From: Nitrospirillum viridazoti
GTDB lineage: Bacteria > Pseudomonadota > Alphaproteobacteria > Azospirillales > Azospirillaceae
Length of the DNA stretch: 64,000 bases
Direction: 5' to 3' (one strand)
Assembly: GCF_007827975.1 (NCBI RefSeq)
Contig: NZ_VITT01000029.1
Shown here: positions 8,625 to 18,301 of the stretch, one piece after another
Numbering within the stretch: position 1 is the stretch's first letter
Layout of the letters: each line of letters opens with the position of its first letter
Made by a program: the position numbers and the translations under genes
The notes under the pieces: model-generated
What the model was told of the DNA's origin: nothing
The model's database searches: none
What the model saw: the letters and a program-made list of their open reading frames with translations, nothing else

Positions 8625-9500
8625 ATGGAAATGTTGATGCGGGTGTGTGGCGCGGTGGCGTTTTTCGCCATGGTGACGGTGTCAGCGGCCATGGCAGCCC
8701 CGTCCCCGGAACAGGTGAAAAAGGCGGTGGATGCGGGCGACCTACCGGCCGCCGAGCATATGCTGCGCGAGGTGGTGCAGGAGCATGGCGACAGTGCCCG
8801 CGCCCACTACGACCTGGGTGAGGTGTTGGGCCTGGAAGGCCGGCATCAGGACGCGGTGGGCGAGCTGGAGCTGGCGCGCAAGATTGACCCCACCCTGCAT
8901 TTCGCCCGTAGCCCCGACACCTTCCAGCAGCACCTGGCGCGCGAGCAGTCCTTCCTGAAGCCCGCCGCCCAGACGGTCCCGGCCCAACCCGCGCCGCCAT
9001 CCCACGCCGCCGTGCAGGCCGCACCGCCACCGCGCGCGGAGGGGGACAGCGGCCTGACCGTCATCCTGGTCGTGGGCGGCCTGCTGCTGGCGGCCCTGGC
9101 CATCTACCTGGTCTTTCGACGCGCCAATCCGGCTTACGGCGGCGGCTATCGTCCCGCTCCCGCCGGTCCGGTGCCGCCACCCTACCCGCCGGCCTATGGC
9201 CAGCCCGGCTATGCCCCGGTGGTGGTACAGGAGCCGGGCCTGGGCACCGGCTTCCTCACCGGCGTGCTGGCCGGCGAGCTGATGGCCGGCGGCGGCCATC
9301 GCGACACCGTGGTGCACGAGACGGTGATCAACAACGTCACCGAGAACCGGGTGTACGAGAACGACCGCCGCCCCGATCCGGACTACGATTCCGGCAGCAG
9401 CTCATCGTCCAACGACGGCTGGGGTGGCTCGTCCGACGGCGGGTCGTCGTCCAGCAGCTTCGACAGCGGCAGCTCCGGCGGCGACAACAGCAGCTGGTAA
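8625..9500 (+). CDS. Membrane-anchored TPR-like protein with Ser/Gly tail (paralog 2)
   Basis: Encodes about 291 aa from the ATG that opens a signal peptide (VAFFAMVTVSAAMAA). The repeat region closely matches the preceding gene product (VKKAVDAGDLPAAEHMLREV, ARAHYDLGEVLGLEGRH, then a KIDPTLHFA match). A Pro/Ala linker, a transmembrane helix (TVILVVGGLLLAALAIYLVF), a Pro/Tyr/Gly-rich segment and a long Ser/Gly tail follow, ending GGDNSSW. An upstream ATG at 8538 is possible, but it would bury the signal peptide. Function unknown; the shared TM position and terminal tryptophan suggest a conserved interaction tail. Confidence 0.75.
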   Translation: MEMLMRVCGAVAFFAMVTVSAAMAAPSPEQVKKAVDAGDLPAAEHMLREVVQEHGDSARAHYDLGEVLGLEGRHQDAVGELELARKIDPTLHFARSPDTFQQHLAREQSFLKPAAQTVPAQPAPPSHAAVQAAPPPRAEGDSGLTVILVVGGLLLAALAIYLVFRRANPAYGGGYRPAPAGPVPPPYPPAYGQPGYAPVVVQEPGLGTGFLTGVLAGELMAGGGHRDTVVHETVINNVTENRVYENDRRPDPDYDSGSSSSSNDGWGGSSDGGSSSSSFDSGSSGGDNSSW

Positions 9501-9525
9501 GCGCCGCGCGCGGCGTCCGGGCACA

Positions 9526-9921
9526 CTAGAAGAACGCCGCCGCATAGGCCGGGTCGTACTGCATGGCGCCGACCCGGTTGCCTTCCGTATCGTGCAGGTA
9601 GATCAGGCGGCCCACGTCGTCGATGGTGTAGGGCTGCATGACGATGGTGCCGCCGTTGGCGGTGACCTTGGCCATGATGGCGTCCAAATCGTCCACGCCC
9701 ACGGTGCATTCGAAGCCCTTCATGCCCGTGCCGGTCACGGGCTCGTGCCGCTGCTGCAGCGCGCCGCCCACATGCTTCTCGCCCTCAGCCCCGGTCTGGA
9801 TCAGATAGAAGCCCGGCGGCCCCCAGGGGGTGATGCGCCAGTCGAATACCGCCTCATAGAATGTCTTGGCGCGCTCCACATCCTCGGCATGGATGGCGAA
9901 GAAGCGCAGATGGTTGGCCAT
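9526..9921 (-). CDS. VOC (glyoxalase/bleomycin resistance) family protein
   Basis: Encodes 131 aa, one vicinal-oxygen-chelate unit pair. Begins NHLRFFAIHAEDVERAKTFY, has GPPGFYLIQTG, and ends DTEGNRVGAMQYDP, which carries the typical metal-ligand glutamate region. It resembles the single-domain members with an HAEDVERAK-type start rather than glyoxalase I proper. Substrate unknown. The ATG at 9921 gives a normal N-terminus. Divergent from the AraC-type regulator at 10015 with only 93 bp between them, so that regulator is the likely controller. Confidence 0.85.
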   Translation of the reverse strand: MANHLRFFAIHAEDVERAKTFYEAVFDWRITPWGPPGFYLIQTGAEGEKHVGGALQQRHEPVTGTGMKGFECTVGVDDLDAIMAKVTANGGTIVMQPYTIDDVGRLIYLHDTEGNRVGAMQYDPAYAAAFF

Positions 9922-10014
9922 GGGGACCTCCGTGGTGGGAATGACCGGATGATGCCGTATCGGCCCATGGCCGTCTTGCGCTAGGATGACGATCTTTGTC
10001 GCAAAGGCGCCAAG

Positions 10015-10776
10015 ATGGCCGACCCTTTCCTCATCCGCAGCCTGGCGCTGACCTTCAGCGACGGCCACCGGCTGCACAGCCACAAACACGAGTGGGGCCA
10101 GCTGCTGTACGCCGCGCGCGGCGTCATGCGGGTGGTGGCCGATGGGGTCGCCTGGCTGGTGCCGCCCGCCCAGGCGGTATGGCTGCCGCCCGGCGCGCCG
10201 CACACGGTGGAGATGCGGGGCGGGGTCGCCATGCGCACGCTCTACATCGCCCCGGCGCTGGCCATCGCAACGGGCGCCATGCCCACTGGCTGCCAGGTGC
10301 TGGGCGTGGCGCCGCTGTTGCGCGAGCTGATCCTGCATGTGGTGGCGGTGGGCATGCTGCGGGCCGACAAGGCGGATCAGGCGCGGCTGGCCGGTGTGCT
10401 GATGGACCGCCTGGCGGCGGCGGAGCGGCTGCCCCTGTCGCTGCTTTGGCCGCGCGATCGCCGCGCCCTGGCTTTGGCCGAGCGCCTGCGCCAGGACCCG
10501 GCGGACGAGTCGGACCTGGACGCGTTGGGTGCTGCCGTGGGCGCCAGCGCCCGCACCCTGCAACGCCTGTTCAAGGAGGAGACGGGCCTGCGCTTCGGTG
10601 AATGGCGCCAGCAGCTGCGCCTGCTGCACGCGGCCAGCCTGCTGGGTACCGGCCTGTCGGTGACGCAAGCCGGACTGGAGGCCGGTTACAGCAGCACCAG
10701 CGCGTTCGTCAGCGCCTTCCGCCGCCGCCTGGGCGTGACGCCGGCGCGCTACCGGGCGCCCATCTCCGCCTCATAG
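10015..10776 (+). CDS. AraC-family transcriptional regulator
   Basis: Encodes 253 aa. The N-terminal half is a cupin sensing domain (HSHKHEWGQLLYAARGVMRV, then PPAQAVWLPPGAPHTV). The C-terminal third has the two AraC helix-turn-helix motifs (GASARTLQRLFKEETG and AGLEAGYSSTSAFVSAFRR). It probably binds a small ligand and controls the divergent VOC gene and/or itself; this is inferred from arrangement only. Its 3' end overlaps the convergent LysR gene by 28 bp. Confidence 0.92.
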   Translation: MADPFLIRSLALTFSDGHRLHSHKHEWGQLLYAARGVMRVVADGVAWLVPPAQAVWLPPGAPHTVEMRGGVAMRTLYIAPALAIATGAMPTGCQVLGVAPLLRELILHVVAVGMLRADKADQARLAGVLMDRLAAAERLPLSLLWPRDRRALALAERLRQDPADESDLDALGAAVGASARTLQRLFKEETGLRFGEWRQQLRLLHAASLLGTGLSVTQAGLEAGYSSTSAFVSAFRRRLGVTPARYRAPISAS

Positions 10777-11660
10777 TGGGCCCTCATAAAGTCAATGAAG
10801 GCGCGCAGCGGCGCTGGCACGTGACGGCGGCTCGGGTAGTAGAGATAGGGGCCGGGGAAGGGGGGTAGCCAGTCCTGCAGCGCCGGCACCAGCCGCCCGG
10901 CGGCCAGCGAAGGCGCCAGAAAGCCCTCGAAGGTACAGAACCAGCCCAGGCCCGCCTCCGCCGCGCTGACGGCGATCTGTACGCTGTTCCCTATCAGGCG
11001 GCCGTCGGGCTGGATGCGCACCACCTCATCCCCCCGCTCGAACTCCCAGGGCTGCACGGCACTGTCGGCGAAGCGGTGGCGCAGGCAGGGCCGGCCGATC
11101 AGGTCGCGCGGATGGCCGGGCATGCCCTCGCGCGCGATCAGCTCCGGCGATGCCGCCAGCATGTAGCGCTGCGGTGGGCTGATGGGCACGGCCACCACAT
11201 CCTGGGCCAAAGCCTCGCCATAGCGGATGCCGGCGTCGAAGCCCTGGGCGAAGACGTCGACGAAGGCGTTGTTCTCGATGATCTCCAGCGTGATGCCGGG
11301 GTAGGCCGCCAGGAAGCGCGGCACCAGGGGCGCCAGGATCAGCCAGGACACGACGATAGGAACGTTCAGGCGCAGCAAGCCTGTGGGCGTGTCGCGGAAG
11401 CTGTTCACCTCGTCCAGCGATTCCGCCACCTCGCTGAACACCGGCGCCAGCCGTGCCACCAGGCGCTGCCCCGCCTCCGTGGGCGTGACGCTGCGGGTGG
11501 TGCGGTTCAGCAGGCGCACGCCCAGATCCTCCTCCAGCCGCTTCAGCGCCAGGCTGAGGGTGGAAGGCGCCACGCCCCGTTCCTTGGCGGCGCGGCGGAA
11601 ACTGCGGTGGCGGGCCACTGCCAGGAAAAGGTCCAGGTCGGCGAGATTGGGGGCGGGCAT
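10749..11660 (-). CDS. LysR-family transcriptional regulator
   Basis: Encodes 303 aa from the ATG at 11660. N-terminal winged helix-turn-helix (about 1-60; AVARHRSFRRAAKERGVAPS, then LSLALKRLEEDLGVRLLNRT), then a periplasmic-binding-protein-like effector domain. The gene faces the aldo/keto reductase at 11797 divergently across about 136 bp, the classic LysR regulator/target layout, so that gene is the probable target. The longer open frame upstream would overlap the target and lacks LysR similarity. Confidence 0.93.
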   Translation of the reverse strand: MPAPNLADLDLFLAVARHRSFRRAAKERGVAPSTLSLALKRLEEDLGVRLLNRTTRSVTPTEAGQRLVARLAPVFSEVAESLDEVNSFRDTPTGLLRLNVPIVVSWLILAPLVPRFLAAYPGITLEIIENNAFVDVFAQGFDAGIRYGEALAQDVVAVPISPPQRYMLAASPELIAREGMPGHPRDLIGRPCLRHRFADSAVQPWEFERGDEVVRIQPDGRLIGNSVQIAVSAAEAGLGWFCTFEGFLAPSLAAGRLVPALQDWLPPFPGPYLYYPSRRHVPAPLRAFIDFMRAHYEAEMGAR

Positions 11661-11796
11661 AAGGCACCATTGTTCGAAATATCGAACAGCGCATTGATAA
11701 TTGCCCAGATTATCACGCGGTACCTTCGGCGGCATAGTCTCGCTCACCAACGGCCCGATGCCGTTACCAAGCTTTCCGCCATTTGAGGGAAAAACG

Positions 11797-12807
11797 ATGC
11801 TGCAGCGTATGTTAGGCGCCAAAGGTCCCGCCACCTCCGCCCTGGGCCTGGGTTGCATGGGCATGTCCGACATGTACGGCCCCAGTGACCGGGCCGAGAG
11901 CATCGCCACCCTGCACGCGGCGGTGGATGCCGGGGTGGTCCTGCTGGATACCGGCGATTTCTACGGCATGGGCCATAACGAAATGCTGATCGGCGACGCG
12001 CTGGCCGATGCCGGGTTCACCCGGTCCCACAAGCGGGACGATGTGCAGATCAGCGTGAAGTTCGGGGCCCAGCGCGACCCGGCCGGCAACTGGATCGGCT
12101 TTGACGCCCGGCCGTCGGCGGTGAAGAACGCGCTGTCTTACACCCTGCGGCGCCTGCGGGTGGATTACATTGACATCTACCGTCCCGCCCGCCTGGACCC
12201 CAACGTGCCCATCGAGGACACGGTGGGCGCCATCGCCGACATGGTGAAGGCCGGCTATGTCCGCCACATCGGCCTGTCCGAGGTGGGGTCGGACACCCTG
12301 CGCCGGGCGGCGGCCGTGCACCCCATCGTCGACCTGCAGATCGAATACTCGCTGATCTCGCGCGGGTTGGAGCGGGACATCCTGCCCACCTGCCGGGAAC
12401 TGGGTATCGCCATCACCGCCTATGGCGTCCTGTCACGCGGCCTGATCAGCGGTCATTGGAGCAAGGAGCAGGGCGGGGGTGCCGACTTCCGCGCCCATAG
12501 CCCCCGCTTCCAGGGCGACAACCTGGACCATAACCTGGCCCTGGTGGAGGAGTTGCGCCGGGTGGCGGCAGAGAAGGGCGTCACCGTCGCCCAGATCGCC
12601 ATCGCCTGGGTGCTGGCCCAGGGCCAGGACATCGTTCCCCTGATCGGCGCCCGCCGCCGCGACCGGCTGGCGGAATCGCTGGGGGCCCTGGACGTGACCC
12701 TGACGTCTGCCGACTTGGCCGCCATCGAGCGGGCTGTGCCCAAGGACAGCGCTGCCGGTGACCGCTACAACGCGCACGCCATGGCCTCGCTGGACAGCGA
12801 GCGCTGA
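11797..12807 (+). CDS. Aldo/keto reductase
   Basis: Encodes 336 aa. NADPH-dependent (beta/alpha)8-barrel oxidoreductase. Visible are GLGCMGMSDMYG, the catalytic Asp/Tyr segment LLDTGDFYGMGHNE, the Lys in ISVKFG, and DYIDIYRPARLDP, typical of the AKR13/YakC-like group. The C-terminal cofactor segment is IVPLIGARRRDRL. GAGGGA lies shortly before the ATG. Substrate unknown. Divergent from a LysR gene that probably regulates it; followed by a strong terminator. Confidence 0.93.
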   Translation: MLQRMLGAKGPATSALGLGCMGMSDMYGPSDRAESIATLHAAVDAGVVLLDTGDFYGMGHNEMLIGDALADAGFTRSHKRDDVQISVKFGAQRDPAGNWIGFDARPSAVKNALSYTLRRLRVDYIDIYRPARLDPNVPIEDTVGAIADMVKAGYVRHIGLSEVGSDTLRRAAAVHPIVDLQIEYSLISRGLERDILPTCRELGIAITAYGVLSRGLISGHWSKEQGGGADFRAHSPRFQGDNLDHNLALVEELRRVAAEKGVTVAQIAIAWVLAQGQDIVPLIGARRRDRLAESLGALDVTLTSADLAAIERAVPKDSAAGDRYNAHAMASLDSER

Positions 12808-12813
12808 TAAAGC

Positions 12814-12846
12814 AAAAGGCGGCCGGGTCACTCTGGCCGCCTTTTT
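12814..12846. terminator. Rho-independent terminator after aldo/keto reductase
   Basis: AAAAGGCGGCC pairs with GGCCGCCTTTTT around a 10-base loop, giving a T-tract on the plus strand. The A-run on the left arm means it may also stop ychF transcription coming from the right. Confidence 0.85.
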
Positions 12847-12961
12847 CATTTAATTCCGCTACCGAAATTATGGCCCGCGACTGCGGGCCCCGGAGCGAGT
12901 ACCGCCGGGCGCAGCGAGGAAGCCAAGCGGGCGGATGCCCGCGCCCGGCGCCTGAGGGAAA

Positions 12962-14059
<1,098 letters not shown>

Positions 14060-14148
14060 GGGAATACTCTAGATGTAAGGGGCCGCTTTGGCCGCGTTTA
14101 TCGGGCAAAGACGGCCGGATTGCAAACCGCCGTTACGCAGGTCGGCCA

Positions 14149-14601
14149 TCAGGCCGGGTGACCCGACCCTGGCGTCCAGTCCGCTGGCGCCATCTCGAAG
14201 GCGCCGAACTCGAAGGCCGGGGCCACCGTGCAGCCCACCAGGGTCCAGTCACCCAAGGATTCCGCCGCCTGCCACTGGCCGGCCGGCACCACGCCCTGGG
14301 GCCGCTGTCCGGCGGCGAGATCCGCACCCAGGATCAGGTGGGTGGCGGTGACGCCGTCGGCGGACAGGGACAGCCGCAAGGGCGCGCCAGCATGCCAGTG
14401 CCACACCTCGTCCGCGTCGCGGACCCGGTGCCAGTGCGACCGTTCCCCCGCTTTCAGCAGGAAGTAGATGGCGGTTGAGTCACCCCGTCCGCCGTCCGCC
14501 GGGGCATGGCGGTAGGTCTCGACATAGTGGCCGCCCTCGGGGTGCGGTTGCAGGCCCAGCAGGCGGATGATCCCCTCTGCGTCCAGGGAAGTGGCTTCCA
14601 T
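14149..14601 (-). CDS. DUF985 cupin-domain protein
   Basis: Encodes 150 aa. The double-stranded beta-helix motifs are GLQPHPEGGHYVETYR at the start, STAIYFLLKAGERSHWHRV in the middle and LVGCTVAPAFEFGAFEM near the end, matching the DUF985 (YML079-like) family. Biochemical role unknown; such proteins are cytosolic. It starts 3 bp after the stop of the GST gene, so gloB, GST and cupin look like one operon. Confidence 0.88.
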   Translation of the reverse strand: MEATSLDAEGIIRLLGLQPHPEGGHYVETYRHAPADGGRGDSTAIYFLLKAGERSHWHRVRDADEVWHWHAGAPLRLSLSADGVTATHLILGADLAAGQRPQGVVPAGQWQAAESLGDWTLVGCTVAPAFEFGAFEMAPADWTPGSGHPA

Positions 14602-14604
14602 TCC

Positions 14605-15210
14605 TTACCCCCGGGGCGGCACGGTCAGGTGGAAGCTCTCCCGGTCGCTGGCCTGGGCGAACCAAGCGGCCAGCTTGGGTGCCCGCTGGCGCCAGTGATC
14701 GCACTCCCACCGCAGGTCCAGGTAGGCCAGCGCGATCATGACCGAGATCGTCCCGATGGTCAGGCCCTGCAGCTGGTCCGCCTCCGCCTCCAGCAGCTCG
14801 ACGGCGCGGGTCATGGCCTGGTGCTGGCGCTCCGTCCAATTGGCGGAGCGCAGGTTCTCCGGCCGCAGGCCTTCCAGTCGGCGCAGGATGGCGGCGTCGC
14901 AGATGCCGTCGGCGATGGCCTGCTGGCGCAGGGCGCGCCAGCGCTCCGGCCCGGCGGCGGGGAACAGGGGCTGGCCCTGGGTGCCCTGGCTGTCCAGGTA
15001 CTCGGCGATGACCGGGCTGTCGAACAGGGTCATGCCGTCATCGGTCACCAGGGTGGGGATCTTGCCCAGGGGGTTCAGGGTGGGCACCACCGTGTCCGGC
15101 GACCAGACGTCGGTGGGCGACAGCTCGATCCGGGAAACCAGGCCCCGCTCATGGGCGACCATCAGCGCCTTGCGCACGAAGGGGGAGGTCTGGCTGTAGA
15201 ATAGCTTCAT
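14605..15210 (-). CDS. Glutathione S-transferase family protein
   Basis: Encodes 201 aa. N-terminal thioredoxin-like GST domain (MKLFYSQTSPFVRKALMVAH, then LNPLGKIPTLVTDDGMTLFDSPVIAEYL), with the conserved SPFVRK and DSPVI motifs that hold glutathione. The helical C-terminal domain follows. The ATG at 15210 gives the family-typical start. Downstream of gloB, which also handles a glutathione thioester, so a shared detoxification role is plausible. Substrate unknown. Confidence 0.93.
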   Translation of the reverse strand: MKLFYSQTSPFVRKALMVAHERGLVSRIELSPTDVWSPDTVVPTLNPLGKIPTLVTDDGMTLFDSPVIAEYLDSQGTQGQPLFPAAGPERWRALRQQAIADGICDAAILRRLEGLRPENLRSANWTERQHQAMTRAVELLEAEADQLQGLTIGTISVMIALAYLDLRWECDHWRQRAPKLAAWFAQASDRESFHLTVPPRG

Positions 15211-15252
15211 GGGACGGTCAGGCTTTCGAGAGAGGCGGGAGTCTGGGGTCAT

Positions 15253-16053
15253 TTATCCCCGGAAATTGTCTTTCCGGCGGCGAATTTCAGCGAAGACGGC
15301 CACCGGATCCTGACCGTCCAGGCCCACGGCGGCGGCCAGCGCCGGCAGGTCGGCCCGCAGGAAGGGATTGGTGGCCCGCTCGACGGCCAGGGTGGTGGGC
15401 AAGGTGGGGCGGTCCTGGGCGCGCAGGGCCGTGACCTCCGTCATCCGGGCCACCAGATCGGCGTTGTCGGGTTCCAAGGTCAGGGCGAAGCGGCCGTTGC
15501 CGGCGGTATATTCGTGGCCGCAATAGACGGCGGTTCCCGCCGGCAGGGCGCGCAGGCGGGTCAAGGAGTGCCACATCTGGTCCGGGGTGCCTTCGAACAG
15601 GCGGCCGCAGCCCATGGAGAACAGGGTGTCGCCGGAGAACAGCACGGCGTCCTCAGCCCCATGGAAGGCGATGTGGCCGCGCGTGTGGCCGGGCACGTCG
15701 ATGCCGGTGAGGGGGCAGGCGCCCAGGGTGAAGCTTTCGCCATCCGCGACGGCGCGGTCGATGCCGGGGATGCGGTCGCGGTCGGCGGCGGGGCCGACGA
15801 TGGCGGCGCCGAAGCGGGCTTTCAGTTCCAGGTTGCCGCCGACATGATCGCCGTGGTGGTGGGTGTTGATGATCAGGTCCAGCCCCCAGCCACGCTGCTC
15901 CAGCGCCGCCACCACGGGGGCGGCTTCCGCCGGGTCCACAACGGCGACCTTGGCCGTGGCGGCGCAGCGCAGCAGGTGGATGTAGTTGTCGCTGAGTGCC
16001 GGAACCAGGGTCACGTCGAGGCGCCGGGGGGCAGTGGGGGCGGGCGGGGTCAT
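15253..16053 (-). CDS. gloB: Hydroxyacylglutathione hydrolase (glyoxalase II)
   Basis: Encodes 266 aa. Metallo-beta-lactamase-fold enzyme that splits S-D-lactoylglutathione to D-lactate and glutathione. The metal-binding motif THHHGDHVGGN lies near residue 63, the second ligands in VPGHTRGHIAFHG, then LFSGDTLFSMGCGRLFEGT and GHEYTAGN. C-terminal substrate-binding residues include RRRKDNFRG at the very end. A glyoxalase I-like gene is at 31171-31590, so the window may carry the full methylglyoxal pathway. First gene of the gloB-GST-cupin unit. Confidence 0.96.
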   Translation of the reverse strand: MTPPAPTAPRRLDVTLVPALSDNYIHLLRCAATAKVAVVDPAEAAPVVAALEQRGWGLDLIINTHHHGDHVGGNLELKARFGAAIVGPAADRDRIPGIDRAVADGESFTLGACPLTGIDVPGHTRGHIAFHGAEDAVLFSGDTLFSMGCGRLFEGTPDQMWHSLTRLRALPAGTAVYCGHEYTAGNGRFALTLEPDNADLVARMTEVTALRAQDRPTLPTTLAVERATNPFLRADLPALAAAVGLDGQDPVAVFAEIRRRKDNFRG

Positions 16054-16185
16054 GGCGGCAAACCTATCGCAGCGGCGGGGGTAATGCTAATGGTTGGATC
16101 CACTGCCGCTTGACAGCGCCCCGATCTCCGGGATTGCCTTGAGGGTGGGGGAGTTCACCAACCATATCCGGTTAAAAACGGGCTT

Positions 16186-16821
16186 ATGAGCGATCTGCTG
16201 ACGGCGGTGGCGATCTTTATGATGGTGGCGGGGCTGTCCTACCTCGCCGCCCTGGCCATTTCGCACCTGGTGGAACGTCATCTGCACATGAGCGAAGGCG
16301 TGGACCGGGTGGATGAGCGCTTCCAGGAGGCTAACATCCTGGTCCGCAAGTTCGAGGACCGGGGCGGCAAGATCATGCCGCGTGTGGCCCGCCTGGACAA
16401 TGCGCTGAAATCCGCCCGGCGGCAGAACTACATGTCCACCCGCCGCGTGGCTGACTTGGCGGCCAAACGCGATCAGCTGATCCGCGTGCTGGGGGAGGAG
16501 GATGCCTTCACCCGCCCCGGCCGGCCCGCCCGCCATTTCGTGGCGGCCGTGATCAACCGCCATGTGCAGCGCGCGGTGATGGAGCAGAAAGAGGTGATGG
16601 GCCTGTCACGCAGCTGGGCGCGCACCCAGAACGTCCATGCCTGGGCGCCCAATGTCGGTGACGCCAAGACCCTGGTGGAAAGCTACTACCCCCATTCCAT
16701 GGGTTTCCACATCATCGAGATTCGCGAGCCCTCGCAAGACAGCCCGGGGGATCATGGCCCGGGCATGGATGATGGCGATATCCATCTGGCGGAGGCCGAC
16801 ACCTCCACCCCGCGGGGCTGA
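16186..16821 (+). CDS. Uncharacterised membrane-anchored coiled-coil protein
   Basis: Encodes 211 aa; no family recognised. One N-terminal transmembrane helix (about 5-27), then a charged helical stretch (about 35-95) likely to form a coiled coil, then a small domain with VGDAKTLVESYYPHSMGFHI. The last 25 residues are acidic and disordered-looking. The next gene, 5 bp downstream, encodes a protein with the same order of parts. Probably inner-membrane with a cytoplasmic body. I do not assign a function. Confidence 0.75.
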   Translation: MSDLLTAVAIFMMVAGLSYLAALAISHLVERHLHMSEGVDRVDERFQEANILVRKFEDRGGKIMPRVARLDNALKSARRQNYMSTRRVADLAAKRDQLIRVLGEEDAFTRPGRPARHFVAAVINRHVQRAVMEQKEVMGLSRSWARTQNVHAWAPNVGDAKTLVESYYPHSMGFHIIEIREPSQDSPGDHGPGMDDGDIHLAEADTSTPRG

Positions 16822-16826
16822 GCGCC

Positions 16827-17363
16827 ATGGCCATCAGCTTTTCCCTGCTGTTCGGCATCGCCGCCGGCCTCACCGCCGCGGGGCAGGTCGCCAGCTCCAC
16901 CGCCCGGCGCATCCGCCGCATGCGCCGCGACACCCGCGCCCGCCGCCGCCAGGTGGACGAGCTGTTCCAGGCGGTGCGGGACAAGGCCAAGCTGACCCTG
17001 GATCTGAAGCGCGAGGAGCGCAAGATGACGGCGGAGCTGGAGGAGCTGCGCAGCAGCGTCACCGAGCATGATCGCCTGGCCGAGGCGCGCCGCGCGGACG
17101 AGGCGCTGCTGTACGTCTATGACGAGCGCCGCATGCCCAACGACAGCGGCTTCACCGTCACCATCAGCCATTCCAGTTTCCAGACGGTGTCCCGCGGCGC
17201 GCCGGAGCCGGTGGTGTCGTCGTGGCGCATGGGCCGGCGCTATCTGGTGTGGGCTTCCAGCACTAAGCTGGCCGTGTCCAAGACCCTGCAACGCTTTCCC
17301 CCTGAACGCGGCTATGTGGTCAAGGGCGGCGATCCCTACCCCTCCGATCCCGAGGAGTTGTGA
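16827..17363 (+). CDS. Uncharacterised membrane-anchored coiled-coil protein (partner)
   Basis: Encodes 178 aa; no family recognised. N-terminal hydrophobic helix (SFSLLFGIAAGLTAAGQVA), an Arg-rich segment, a long charged coiled-coil region (about 38-90), then a compact end domain with RRYLVWASSTKLAVSKTLQR and RGYVVKGGD. The order of parts, and a possible match between the KLAVSKTLQRFPPERGYVV and KTLVESYYPHSMGFHI segments, suggest it is a distant relative of the upstream protein. The two probably form an operon and perhaps a hetero-oligomer. Confidence 0.75.
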   Translation: MAISFSLLFGIAAGLTAAGQVASSTARRIRRMRRDTRARRRQVDELFQAVRDKAKLTLDLKREERKMTAELEELRSSVTEHDRLAEARRADEALLYVYDERRMPNDSGFTVTISHSSFQTVSRGAPEPVVSSWRMGRRYLVWASSTKLAVSKTLQRFPPERGYVVKGGDPYPSDPEEL

Positions 17364-17566
17364 GCCGGATGGCCGTCCCGATGGGCGGCCTGGGCGCTTG
17401 TTCAAGAGGTCGCCGCCGCATGGTGACGCGTGGCATTTGGCGGCAATCGCCCCGTCATGGTCCCAGCGTTGCCCGGCTTCCGCCGCAATCCCGGTGTTGA
17501 ATAGCACCATCGCCGGACGCCTTCCCTCCGATGGCAACTGCCAATGGGGGTAGGGGTACCGGACGG

Positions 17567-18103
17567 ATGTTCCTCCTTCGGGATCAGCGTGTCGCCATGT
17601 TGCTCAAGACTGTCTTTCTGCCCCTGACGGCCGCGGGCTTCGGCGCCGCCGCCGGCCTGTGGGACCTGACCTCCGCCAGTCTGGACGGCACCCTGGTGAT
17701 GCTGGCCATCGCCGGTTTCCTGCTGTCGGTGGCCGCCCCCCGCCAGTGGGGTGTATGGGTTCTGGTCATCGGCGTGGGCGTGCTGCTGGCCCATGTGGTC
17801 ACGCCCGCCCGCCCCGGGATGCTGTTCGACCTGACCGTGGTTTCCGGGCTGGTGGCCGCCGCCGTCTCCCTGCTGCCGGCGGCGGTGGGCGCCGTCGCGG
17901 CCCTGGCGGTGCTGTGGGTCCTGCGGCCCAACCGCCCGGTGCGGGTCTATGCAGCACCCCTGGCCCAGCCCGCCAAGACCACCCTGGTGCAGCGGGGCGC
18001 CCAGGCGGCTCAGCGTGCCGCCGACCATGTGGGCCGCCTTAATGGGGCGCGCTTCAACGGTGGCGCTCTGCCCGGCCAGCCCACCCTGGATGTGGGCGAC
18101 TGA
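17567..18103 (+). CDS. Small multi-pass membrane protein, hypothetical
   Basis: Encodes about 178 aa if the ATG at 17567 is used; ATGs at 17531 and 17597 are alternatives, and none has a decisive ribosome site, though a G-rich stretch lies before 17567. About four hydrophobic helices fill residues 10-120 (AIAGFLLSVAA, WVLVIGVGVLLAHVV, LLPAAVGAVAALAVLWVL), followed by a soluble C-terminal tail of about 50 residues. No family recognised. Confidence 0.6.
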   Translation: MFLLRDQRVAMLLKTVFLPLTAAGFGAAAGLWDLTSASLDGTLVMLAIAGFLLSVAAPRQWGVWVLVIGVGVLLAHVVTPARPGMLFDLTVVSGLVAAAVSLLPAAVGAVAALAVLWVLRPNRPVRVYAAPLAQPAKTTLVQRGAQAAQRAADHVGRLNGARFNGGALPGQPTLDVGD

Positions 18104-18301
18104 AGCCTGAGGTGGAGGAGGGGGCGCCGCCGTCCTCCCCTGGCTGTGCTATCCCCCTAATTTGGCCCGCCTTTTTACGGATCGGGACAGTCCGTCCGAT
18201 TGACAGCGTCATCGGCCGCCCCCTACCGTCGCGCCACTTCAGCCCGGGCCCCGCATGGCCTCGGGAAATAGGGTCACACGAAGAACAACAGGGGTCGTTC
18301 C

